The notes under the pieces were generated by a model that was not told the DNA's origin, ran no database searches, and saw only the letters and a list, made by a program, of their open reading frames with translations. The position numbers and the translations under genes are program-made. A stretch of DNA of 10,365 nt from Allobranchiibius sp038199265 (GTDB lineage: Bacteria > Actinomycetota > Actinomycetes > Actinomycetales > Dermatophilaceae): NCBI GenBank assembly GCA_038199265.1, contig JBBPZD010000273.1:1-10365 (forward strand). Reading direction: 5' to 3'. Each line of letters opens with the position of its first letter. Position 1 is the stretch's first letter. Shown piece after piece: positions 1 to 6,765 of the stretch.

Positions 1-443
1 GAACCGCCCATGGCGTCGAGGACCTCGACGCGGACGCGATGGCGACCGTGTTGGACACCAACGTCACGGGCATCGTGCGCGTCACGCAGGCAGCGCTACC
101 GCTATTACGCATCTCCGGCAACCCGGTCATCGTCAACGTCTCATCCGGTGTCGGCTGGCCCCGCTACCTGCAGGACCCCGAGCATGATGAATACCCGGTC
201 CGAGCTGTCCCCTACGCCGCTTCGAACCCCGCTGTTATCGCCCTCACCGTGCAACACGCGAAAAATCTCCCCACCATGCGAGTCAACGCCTCCGACCCCG
301 GGTACACCAAAACCGACTTCATCCACTACAGCGGGCACCAGACCATTACCGAAGGCACCGACGCCACCGTCGCCCTGGCCACCATCGACCAGGACGGACC
401 AACCGGCGAATTTCACAACCGCACCGGTTGCATCACCTACTGA
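1..443 (+). CDS. Short-chain dehydrogenase/reductase, C-terminal part (5' end outside window), catalytic Lys replaced
   Basis: Open from the window edge (first whole codon at base 3) to TGA at 441-443; the N-terminal Rossmann half and GxxxGxG motif lie outside. Visible SDR landmarks in order are the TNVTG segment (the Asn of the classical tetrad), the NVSSGVG strand with the catalytic Ser, the YAASN motif, and the VNASDPGYTKTDF segment after the active site, which in this family contacts the cofactor. The end resembles actinobacterial classical SDRs in which DGPTG is followed by a short tail. The oddity is YxxxN: the Lys that lowers the Tyr pKa and binds the nicotinamide ribose is Asn (codon aac). 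The protein may be inactive, altered, or a gene starting to decay, which would fit the remnants just downstream. The substrate cannot be told. An internal ATG at 39 gives a start only if the upstream part is ignored; the open upstream frame argues for a truncated longer gene. Confidence 0.85.
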   Translation, partial: TAHGVEDLDADAMATVLDTNVTGIVRVTQAALPLLRISGNPVIVNVSSGVGWPRYLQDPEHDEYPVRAVPYAASNPAVIALTVQHAKNLPTMRVNASDPGYTKTDFIHYSGHQTITEGTDATVALATIDQDGPTGEFHNRTGCITY

Positions 444-479
444 CTGACGCAGCCAGCCAGCAGCCGACGATGGACCCGG

Positions 480-952
480 CTACTGCCCAGAAGTCGAACT
501 CCGACCGGTCGCGTTGCCGTGCTGGCTCGCGGTGGTGCGCAGTTCAATGTGGGGTCTGCAGCTCACCGGACTATCCCTGCTCATGATGTCGTCGCACGCC
601 AGAACCAGCGGGGATTTGTTGGCCAGTACGACTGCCAACCCGTGGTCTCTGGCTGCGCGAACCGCACGCAGTCCGGCCCCAAGATCGGTGGCCTTCTTCC
701 CGGCCTTTTCACGGAGAGGCGATCGCGGATGTCGATGCCATCGGGGTTGGTGACTGCGCCCGATGAGTCCACTGCGCCCACCAGGCGCAGCTCAACACCG
801 TGGCGGGTCTTCAGGTAGTCCGTGTTGTGGATCACGAGGGCAAGAAATGAGGCCCCGATCGCGCCCAACCCACTCACGGCCAGCCTGAAAATTCGTGGTG
901 GCTGTCCGGGCGTGCACCCGGCCGCAGCACTGATCTCTGGTTCTATTTTCAT
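480..952 (-). pseudogene. Homoserine dehydrogenase-like N-terminal remnant, frameshifted and truncated
   Basis: From ATG at 952-950, preceded by a good AGAGGA ribosome site, the frame reads MKIEPEIS, then a Rossmann start (RLAVSGLGAIGASFLALV, GxGxxG), then RLVGAVDSSGAV and NPDGIDIRDRL, ending near KRPG. This pattern is typical of the NAD(P)-binding domain of homoserine dehydrogenases. Around bases 685-705 the similarity moves to another frame, reading ATDLGAGLRAVRAA and then LAVVLANKSPLVLA, which matches the family's VVTANKGPLALA strand. That frame continues to a TAG at 482-480. A stretch of roughly 15-25 residues (the usual DVVVEAT strand) seems to be missing at the junction, and the whole C-terminal catalytic domain is absent. 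If translated, the first frame would end in unrelated sequence at 581. This looks like a dead gene piece. The family call is from remembered motifs and is fairly firm; the exact frameshift position is an estimate. Confidence 0.62.
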
Positions 953-961
953 ATCGATCCT

Positions 962-1090
962 CTGCGCGCGGCGATGCCCGCACGGCGTCACCTGCGGACC
1001 GCCCCCGGCGCGGACACCTTGCGCAACCCCGAGCCCGACTTCTACATCCTCGGCGCCGAATCGTGTGGTCGGATGTCCTTGCTGCACGGG
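962..1090 (+). pseudogene. Possible C-terminal remnant of an FAD-dependent (NAD(P)-binding) oxidoreductase
   Basis: In the frame containing base 974 the translation reads RTAPGADTLRNPEPDFYILG, then AESCGRMSLL. It resembles the end of flavin oxidoreductases of the type often found beside metal-resistance genes, where a PEPGFYxLGxKSYGR segment precedes a short final helix. The similarity covers only about 40 residues. Its 5' end overlaps the start of the homoserine dehydrogenase-like remnant on the other strand. After about base 1090 the frame runs into sequence antisense to nuoN with no family resemblance. No start codon or ribosome site serves it. I read it as a gene fragment left by a rearrangement; chance similarity cannot be excluded. 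Confidence 0.4.
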
Positions 1091-1095
1091 CGGGC

Positions 1096-2517
1096 TCAGG
1101 GCAGGAGAGGTCCGTCGATGACCGCCCAGAGCAGCCCACCCGCCAGGCCGAACGCCACACTGAGGAACGCGGCCGTGAGAGCGGTCGCTGACGACCAGCG
1201 TCCGACCGGCGCACGGTCAGGTTGCGGCTGGGGTGCTGCGGCGGGCGAGAATACGGGGATAATCCACCGCAGGTAGTAGAAGAGGCTGATCAGGCTGTTG
1301 GCGAACACGGCCACGGTGAGCCACGCCATTCCGGCGTCCCAGGCGGCGGTCGCGGTGGTGAGCTTCCCAACGAAGAGCGCAGCCGGCGGGGTGCCGACAA
1401 GACCGAGCAGGGCCACGAGCAGGGCTCCCGCGAGCCACGGCTGGGAGCGTGACAGGCCCCGGTAGTCGGCAAGTTCTCGTCGTTGCGGCAGCGCGCTGGT
1501 GACGGCGAACGCAGCGATATTGGTAACGGTGTAGCCGGCGAGGTAGAGCAGTAGCGAGGGCAGCGCGAGGTCGCTACGGGTCGCTGCGGCCACCGGCACG
1601 AGCAAGAAGCCGACCTGGCTGACCGTGGACCACCCGAGCAGGCGTCGCGGGTCGTCTTGGAAGAAGGCGGCGAGGTTGGCCAGGGACATGCTGATTACGG
1701 CGAGCAACCCGATCAGGAGTGGCCAGTTGACGGAATCGGGAAGCACGAGGACGAGTCGGTACACCGCGATCATGGCCCCGATCTTGGGCACCGTGGTCAG
1801 GAAAGTGGCCACCGTGCCGTTCGCGCCCTGGGCTGCGTCGGGCACCCAGAAGTGGGCGGGCACCCCGCCGGCTTCGAACATCAGCCCGGCCACCACTGCC
1901 AGCAGCCCGGCCGCCACCGCGGCGGGGGGCGCTGCCGAGAGCCGCTGCGCCAGGTCGGCGTGCAGGGTACTGCCGGTGACCCCGTAAAGCAGGGTCACCC
2001 CGAGCAACAAAAGAATGCCGAACAAGGCCCCCATCAAGTAGGCCTTCATCGTTGCTTCTGCACCGCGGGGTGTTCGCGCCAGCCCGATCAGCCCGTAGAG
2101 CGGGATGCTCGCGAGGAGGAACGCGACCACCAGCACGAGCAGGTCGCGCGCGCCGGCCAGCAGGATCGTGCCGGTCGTCGCGAAGAGCAGCAGTGCGTAG
2201 GTCTCGCTCTCGCGCGCGCTGCCGGTCAACTCATCACCGGCCACGCCGAGCACGAGCAACGTCCCCAGCGCAGCGACGATACGCGCGGCGCCGGTCGCGG
2301 TGTCGATTGCGTACGTCCCGTCGAACGCGGCCTCGGGTGGGTTCCCGAGGGCGACCGCCGATGCGACGATGCTCGCCACGAGTGCGCCGGCTGCGACCAG
2401 CCGGGTGATCCACTGGCGGTCGCGAGCCAGGAACGAGCCTGCCATCAGCGCGCCCAATCCCCCGGCGAAGAGCAGGATTTCCGAAAGCAGCAGCAACGGC
2501 CGAATCGACGTCTCCAT
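1096..2517 (-). CDS. nuoN: Complex I NuoN-like antiporter subunit with altered TM5/TM7 charges
   Basis: 473 residues, close to the usual NuoN length of about 480, nearly all hydrophobic with about 14 membrane helices. In complex I NuoN is the antiporter-like proton-channel subunit closest to the NuoH/quinone end. Family landmarks are KAYLMGALFGILLLLGVTLLYG (about 158-179), the PAHFWVPDAAQGANG loop (220-234) and the DDPRRLLGWSTVSQVGFLL stretch (288-306). Lys245 (TM8) and Lys385 (TM12, in LFVGKL) are kept. Two key charges are lost: the TM5 Glu in the consensus GLELLSLPLY is Leu134 (AFLLASIPLY), and the TM7 Lys in FKxSxVPFHxW is Glu215 (FEAGGVPAHFW). The ATG at 2517 overlaps the nuoM TGA by one base (TGATG), so its translation is probably coupled to nuoM. 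It is the last gene of the operon; I see no convincing terminator hairpin after its TGA at 1098-1096. Confidence 0.88.
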   Translation of the reverse strand: METSIRPLLLLSEILLFAGGLGALMAGSFLARDRQWITRLVAAGALVASIVASAVALGNPPEAAFDGTYAIDTATGAARIVAALGTLLVLGVAGDELTGSARESETYALLLFATTGTILLAGARDLLVLVVAFLLASIPLYGLIGLARTPRGAEATMKAYLMGALFGILLLLGVTLLYGVTGSTLHADLAQRLSAAPPAAVAAGLLAVVAGLMFEAGGVPAHFWVPDAAQGANGTVATFLTTVPKIGAMIAVYRLVLVLPDSVNWPLLIGLLAVISMSLANLAAFFQDDPRRLLGWSTVSQVGFLLVPVAAATRSDLALPSLLLYLAGYTVTNIAAFAVTSALPQRRELADYRGLSRSQPWLAGALLVALLGLVGTPPAALFVGKLTTATAAWDAGMAWLTVAVFANSLISLFYYLRWIIPVFSPAAAPQPQPDRAPVGRWSSATALTAAFLSVAFGLAGGLLWAVIDGPLLP

Positions 2518-4022
2518 CAGCGTCCGAGCAGACTGATCACAGCGGATGAGACCGGGTCGATGACCGCGAGGAGCGGGGCCGGGTAGACGCCGATGAGCAG
2601 GGAGAGCCCGAGCAGCATGCCGGTGGCTCCGACCTCGCGGGTGCGCAGGTCGGCGAATCCGACCGATTTCCCCTCGAGCTCGCCCGTGAATACCTGTTGC
2701 AGTGCTCGTAGAAAGAGCGCAGCCGTGATGAGAATGCCGAGCAGCGCCACTGCTGTGACGGGTGCTACCGCGATGCTGCCGGCGAAGACCTGGAACTCGG
2801 CGATGAAACCGGACAGCGCGGGCAGTCCGAGCGAGGCGAATGCCCCGACTGCGAAGAGACCGGCGAGGCGCGGTGCGCTTCGGGCCAACCCGCCGAACTG
2901 GTCCATCTCGTAGGTGCCGGCCCGGTCGTGCAGGGTGCCGGCGAGTAGGAACAGTGCACCGGTGATGAGGCCGTGGCTGACCATCTGGGTCACGGCTCCG
3001 GTGACCGCGATTCCGCGGGCCTCCCCAGTGTTCCGCGCCAGGAGACCGGCAGCGCCGACCGCCATGACGATGTACCCCATGTGGTTGACCGAGGTGTAGG
3101 CGATCATTCGTTTGAGGTCACGCTGAGCCAACGCGACGAGAGCACCGTAGAGGACAGAGACGATCCCGATCACGATGATCACCCATGCCCAGGCCTGCCA
3201 GGCCCGCGGCAACATCGGCATGGCGATACGCACGAATCCGTAGGTGCCCATCTTCAGCAGCACCCCGGCGAGTACGGCTGACCCGACGGAAGAGGCGTCA
3301 GTGTGCGCGGGCGGAAGCCAGGTGTGGAACGGCACGACCGGGGTCTTGACTCCCAGGCCCACCAGCACGGCCGCGAGCACAAGACCACCGGCAAGGCCGT
3401 GGCCGGACAGGGGCAGCTGAGCGATGAGTTCAAGCATGTCGAAGGTGTGCGGGTCGGAGTAGACGTACAGGCCGATGAATCCGACGAGCAGGGCCAGGGA
3501 TCCGAGGAAGGTGTACAGGAAGAACTGGAGAGCCGACCGGGCGGCACCGGGGGCGTGGCCCCACCCGGCGATGAGGAAGTACATCGCGACGATCGACAGG
3601 TCGAAGAAGACGAAGAAGAGGATGAGGTCGGCCGAGAGGAACAGACCGAGGCTGACGCTCTGCAGGAACAGCAGTAGCGCGGCGTGCAGCCGTGGGCGGT
3701 TCGATTGGCGCAGCGAGTAGATGGCGCATGCGAAGAACAGCGCAACTGTCATCGCGATCAGTGGTAACGAGAGCCCGTCGATGCCGACGTGGTAGATGCT
3801 GCGCACCCCCGGGATCCACTTCACCTTCTGCTCCATCGCCAGGCGTCCGGGGGCCGGCGCGTCGTAGCGGACCCACACGAACGCGACGAGTAACACCTCG
3901 ACGGCAGTGACCGCGAGCCAGAGCCATCGGGCCGCGGCATCACCGATGCGAGGCGCCAATGCCAGCACGACCGCCGCAAGTAGCGGAACAAAGATCACCA
4001 GGCTGAGCACGTTCACCGCCAT
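2517..4022 (-). CDS. nuoM: Complex I NuoM-like antiporter subunit
   Basis: 501 residues, matching the usual NuoM length of about 500; polytopic membrane protein, the middle antiporter-like proton pump module of the complex I membrane arm. Signature segments are LGVKTPVVPFHTWLPPAHTD (about 224-242), VLAGVLLKMGTYGFVRI (250-266), RDLKRMIAYTSVNHMGYI (301-318) and GLPALSGFIAEF (399-410). Channel residues Lys226 (TM7), Lys257 (TM8) and Glu409 (TM12) are present. The essential TM5 Glu of the WELMLxPMYFL motif is Asp141 (FFDLSIVAMYFL), a conservative change. Start: ATG at 4022 overlaps the end of nuoL by 10 bases. The sequence before it has no good Shine-Dalgarno, which fits translational coupling. 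The reading frame stays open far upstream on this strand, but that part is nuoL read in another frame and shows no membrane pattern. The stop at 2519-2517 overlaps nuoN. Confidence 0.92.
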   Translation of the reverse strand: MAVNVLSLVIFVPLLAAVVLALAPRIGDAAARWLWLAVTAVEVLLVAFVWVRYDAPAPGRLAMEQKVKWIPGVRSIYHVGIDGLSLPLIAMTVALFFACAIYSLRQSNRPRLHAALLLFLQSVSLGLFLSADLILFFVFFDLSIVAMYFLIAGWGHAPGAARSALQFFLYTFLGSLALLVGFIGLYVYSDPHTFDMLELIAQLPLSGHGLAGGLVLAAVLVGLGVKTPVVPFHTWLPPAHTDASSVGSAVLAGVLLKMGTYGFVRIAMPMLPRAWQAWAWVIIVIGIVSVLYGALVALAQRDLKRMIAYTSVNHMGYIVMAVGAAGLLARNTGEARGIAVTGAVTQMVSHGLITGALFLLAGTLHDRAGTYEMDQFGGLARSAPRLAGLFAVGAFASLGLPALSGFIAEFQVFAGSIAVAPVTAVALLGILITAALFLRALQQVFTGELEGKSVGFADLRTREVGATGMLLGLSLLIGVYPAPLLAVIDPVSSAVISLLGR

Positions 4023-5905
4023 ATCAGGGGTAGGAGGAGCAGAAGGAGCAAAGCAGCAAGGACCGCCACGGACTGCAGGTAGTACTGGTGAAGTTGACCG
4101 GTCTGCGGTCGTCGGGCAAGGTTGCCGAGCTGTCGGACCCGGCCGGCAAGGTGGTGCACAGCACTGTCCAGGCCTTGGTCCAGGCGGGCCGCGACGGCGC
4201 CCAGGCCACGGGATCCGCCCACGGTGTCGGCCATCTGCCACACACCCCGATCGAGCCGGCGATCCACCTTGTCCAGTCCTCGAGCGAGAACGAGCGTCGG
4301 GTCGACCACAGCCCAATGGGCCAGGTGCTCCAACCCCAGCCAGCCGGTCGCCCACGACGGCGAGGGCGTTCCCCAACGCCAGACCGACAGCCCTACAACG
4401 ACGGCGATAACCCCGGAAAGAGTCAGCTCCACCGCAGAAGCGCCCGACTCGGCACCTCCGCCGACGGCATGGGCGACCTCTGCGGCAAACGGGGACAGTG
4501 CAAGCGCACCAAGCAGGACAGCCCCGACCGCCAACGGCACCAGGGGAATCTGCTGCCACCTGTTCACTTCACCGGTCCCCCGCTCTTCCTCGTTCAGGTG
4601 AGAGTGAGCACCGGCCGCTTCCAGCTCAGACGGGCGACGCCAGATGACGACGAGGATCTTGGCGGCGTAGGCCGCCGACAGTGCCGCAGCAGCCAGACCG
4701 GCGACGTACAGCGGAGCCGAGGTTCGCAGCGCGGCAGCCAGAACGGCATCTTTCGTGGCCCAGAGCGAGAGCGGCGGAAAACCGGCCAGGGCGGCCGCTC
4801 CCACGGTGGCGCAGCACCCGACCAGCGGAAAACGGCGTGCGACGCCCACCAGACCGTCAAGGTCCTTGGTGCCCAGCGCCGTCAGCCAGGCCCCGGCAGC
4901 GAGGAACAGCAGGGCCTTGGTGGCAGCGTGCGCGACGAGTTGCGCGGTGCCGCCAGACACCGAACCGACACCGGCGGCGAGGACGACGAAACCGAGTTGC
5001 GCACCCGTGGAGGCTGCGAGCAGTTGTTTGAGGTCGGTCTGGGCGACCGCCACAACCCCCAGCCCGAGTGCGGTCAGTACCCCCATCCAGGCCGTGACGG
5101 TCGGGGCCCAACTGGTCGCGTCCAGCAGCGGTACGACACGCAACAGCAGATACCCGCCCATGGCGACCATCGCCGCGGAGTGCAGCAGGGCACTGACCGG
5201 GCTGGGGCCTTCCATGGCGCGCGAAAGCCAGAACGAGAAGGGCAATTGGGCTGCCTTGCCCAGCGCGGCGATCAGGACACCGGCGGCGATCACGTCACGC
5301 CAACCTGCGCCATCGCCAGAGGCGGTGGCGAGGTTGCTGATCGTGAGTCCGCTACCGGCGGCTAACGCGGCTCCGGCGGCGAGGTAGAGCCCGAGGTCAC
5401 CCGCCCGGGTCGTCAGGAACGCCGTGAGGCCGGCGGAGACCCGGTGCTGCTCCCACCACCAGAAGCCGATCAGCGCGTAGGACGTCGCGCCCATCACCTC
5501 CCAACCGGTCAACAGGGTGGGCAGGGTCAGAGCAGTAGCAGTCAGCAGAGCGGCTGCGGAGAAGAGCAACATCAGGGAGTTGAAGCGGGCCCGGTCCTCT
5601 CTGACGTCGCCGGCCGCGAAGACGAGCGCAAGCAGGGTGACCACGGCGATGGTCGGAACGACGAACGCCGACAGACCATCGACCCCGAGGGCGAAGTCAG
5701 ACCCCGCGATGAACGGGAAGGAGACCTCTGGGCGGGTGATCGCCACGAAGAAGGACAGAGCCGTCGTCACCGCGCTGACAGACATAGCGATTGATGCGGC
5801 GGCCCGGCGCAACGCGGGAACGACCGTGAGCAGGCCTGCGGTCATCGCAGGCAGGACCACGATCAGCCAGAGGGCCACGGAGGCGGGGGTGCTGGTGGCC
5901 GTCAT
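4013..5905 (-). CDS. nuoL: Complex I NuoL-like antiporter subunit with C-terminal lateral-helix region
   Basis: 630 residues (E. coli NuoL is 613). Distal antiporter-like subunit of the complex I membrane arm. All main channel residues are visible: Glu136 in TGWEVMGATSYALIGFWW (TM5), Lys217 in AALGKAAQLPFSFWL (TM7), His242 in AMEGPSPVSALLHSAAMV (TM8), His326 in VAHAATKALLFL and Lys385 in GFPPLSLWATKDAVL (TM12). A charged amphipathic stretch (about 536-600) with LDKVDRRLDR precedes ARRPQTGQLHQYYL and a final membrane helix. This is the pattern of the NuoL lateral helix and terminal anchor, and makes it a true NuoL rather than an MrpA or NuoM type. The ATG at 5905 shares ATGA with the nuoK stop and has GGGGA about 9 bases upstream. 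An upstream extension in the same frame is nuoK/nuoJ out of frame and is rejected. The stop at 4015-4013 lies inside nuoM. Confidence 0.94.
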   Translation of the reverse strand: MTATSTPASVALWLIVVLPAMTAGLLTVVPALRRAAASIAMSVSAVTTALSFFVAITRPEVSFPFIAGSDFALGVDGLSAFVVPTIAVVTLLALVFAAGDVREDRARFNSLMLLFSAAALLTATALTLPTLLTGWEVMGATSYALIGFWWWEQHRVSAGLTAFLTTRAGDLGLYLAAGAALAAGSGLTISNLATASGDGAGWRDVIAAGVLIAALGKAAQLPFSFWLSRAMEGPSPVSALLHSAAMVAMGGYLLLRVVPLLDATSWAPTVTAWMGVLTALGLGVVAVAQTDLKQLLAASTGAQLGFVVLAAGVGSVSGGTAQLVAHAATKALLFLAAGAWLTALGTKDLDGLVGVARRFPLVGCCATVGAAALAGFPPLSLWATKDAVLAAALRTSAPLYVAGLAAAALSAAYAAKILVVIWRRPSELEAAGAHSHLNEEERGTGEVNRWQQIPLVPLAVGAVLLGALALSPFAAEVAHAVGGGAESGASAVELTLSGVIAVVVGLSVWRWGTPSPSWATGWLGLEHLAHWAVVDPTLVLARGLDKVDRRLDRGVWQMADTVGGSRGLGAVAARLDQGLDSAVHHLAGRVRQLGNLARRPQTGQLHQYYLQSVAVLAALLLLLLLPLIWR

Positions 5906-6204
5906 TCGGCGAGGTCCCCGGCCATGTCGGTCATATCTGCGTCGTGGTCTCGATGCAACAAGGTGGCCACCGCGAAGCCCATCGCCATTTCCAACGTCAT
6001 CACCGAGATGATCACCATGAGCAGCACCTGCCCGCTGGGATCGGGTACGAGGAACCACCAGAAGCCGGCCGCGGCCAGGATCAGCCCGTTGATCATCAGC
6101 TCCAGACCCATCATCACCATGACGACGACCTGCTGAGAGATGGCTCCGTAGAGCCCGATACTGAACAGGGCAGCGGCGACGAGGAGCACGGCTTGAAGGG
6201 TCAT
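5902..6204 (-). CDS. nuoK: Complex I NuoK-like subunit
   Basis: 100 residues, the normal NuoK length, with three membrane helices. NuoK (ND4L; MrpC in antiporters) links the antiporter-like subunits to the quinone end through two buried glutamates. Both are visible: Glu35 in MMGLELMINGLIL (TM2) and Glu72 in SVMTLEMAMGFAVATLL (TM3). The PDPSGQVLLMVI segment between them matches the family's loop before TM3. The protein ends in a His/Asp-rich tail (HRDHDADMTDMAGD), longer and more acidic than I expect for the family. The start ATG at 6204 overlaps the nuoJ TGA as ATGA, and the stop at 5904-5902 overlaps the nuoL ATG in the same way. A full NuoK next to NuoJ, H and A argues for a complex I relative rather than an Mrp antiporter. 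Confidence 0.92.
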   Translation of the reverse strand: MTLQAVLLVAAALFSIGLYGAISQQVVVMVMMGLELMINGLILAAAGFWWFLVPDPSGQVLLMVIISVMTLEMAMGFAVATLLHRDHDADMTDMAGDLAE

Positions 6205-6761
6205 TTCCCGACCCCTCCGCGCTGCGGGTCATCGGGGGCACCGCGCAGGTCATCGCCCAGCCGGTCGTAGCGGCCGCGCTTCGAGGCGATGGTGATGCCG
6301 GCCACGATGGTGGCCACCATGACCGGACTGACAGCGGTCATCACGAGCATCTTGGATCCCATCAGGGCCTCGCCCAGCGCTCGAGTGGTGTCACCAGATG
6401 GGGCACCGCGCCGGCTCGGCCACGGAATCAGCAGTGCTCCGGCACCGAGAGTGATGAACAAGGTGGCCGCCGCGGCGACGGCCTTGCGGTTGTCGTGCAC
6501 CATGCTCATCGGCATCAGCGCCGGGTTCATTCCCATGAACATGACCATGTAGACCGCCATGATCGCCATCTCCATGACCATCATCAGGATGACGATGACG
6601 CCGACGTAGTCCTGATGCAGCAACAGCACCTGCACTCCGACGGCCACGAAGGACAGCGCGAGCGCGTAGGTGGCCCGGGCCATCGAATCGACCACGAACA
6701 CAGCGGCGCCCATGGCGACCGCAAGCACGGTCATCGCCCAGAACACGATGTCGGCGAACAC
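6201..6761 (-). CDS. nuoJ: Complex I NuoJ-like subunit, Met-rich
   Basis: 186 residues, similar to usual NuoJ (about 165-200), with about five predicted helices. NuoJ (ND6) normally carries the TM3 pi-bulge involved in conformational coupling between the quinone site and the proton channels. Its place between nuoH and nuoK, its length and the VDSMARATYALALSFVAVGV helix (the family's NPVHAALxLAL region) support the call. The consensus VQVLVYAGAIMVLFLF of TM3 reads here as VIVILMMVMEMAIMAVYMVM, so the conserved Tyr and Gly are gone, Met dominates and Glu64 sits within the helix. The following loop (MGMNPALMPMSM) is also Met-rich. The start is GTG at 6761 with GGAGGA about 9 bases before it, inside the end of nuoH; the gap to the nuoH stop is 4 bases. 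No nuoI gene lies between H and J, where it would normally be. The stop overlaps nuoK by 4 bases. Confidence 0.82.
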   Translation of the reverse strand: MFADIVFWAMTVLAVAMGAAVFVVDSMARATYALALSFVAVGVQVLLLHQDYVGVIVILMMVMEMAIMAVYMVMFMGMNPALMPMSMVHDNRKAVAAAATLFITLGAGALLIPWPSRRGAPSGDTTRALGEALMGSKMLVMTAVSPVMVATIVAGITIASKRGRYDRLGDDLRGAPDDPQRGGVGK

Positions 6762-6765
6762 GGCT

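Noticed and set aside
1060..1095. Terminator for the nuo operon after nuoN
   Set aside because: I found no clear GC-rich hairpin followed by T residues on the minus strand just past the stop; termination may lie further on or be Rho-dependent.
1657..2586. A 309-residue open frame on the + strand
   Set aside because: It lies antisense to nuoN. The biased Gln/Glu/Gly/Arg/His composition comes from complementing hydrophobic codons, and it shows no family motifs.
4088..5365. A 425-residue open frame on the + strand
   Set aside because: It is antisense to nuoL, with low-complexity Arg/Gly/Gln/Pro-rich composition typical of the complement of a GC-rich membrane gene. It has no domain and no ribosome site.
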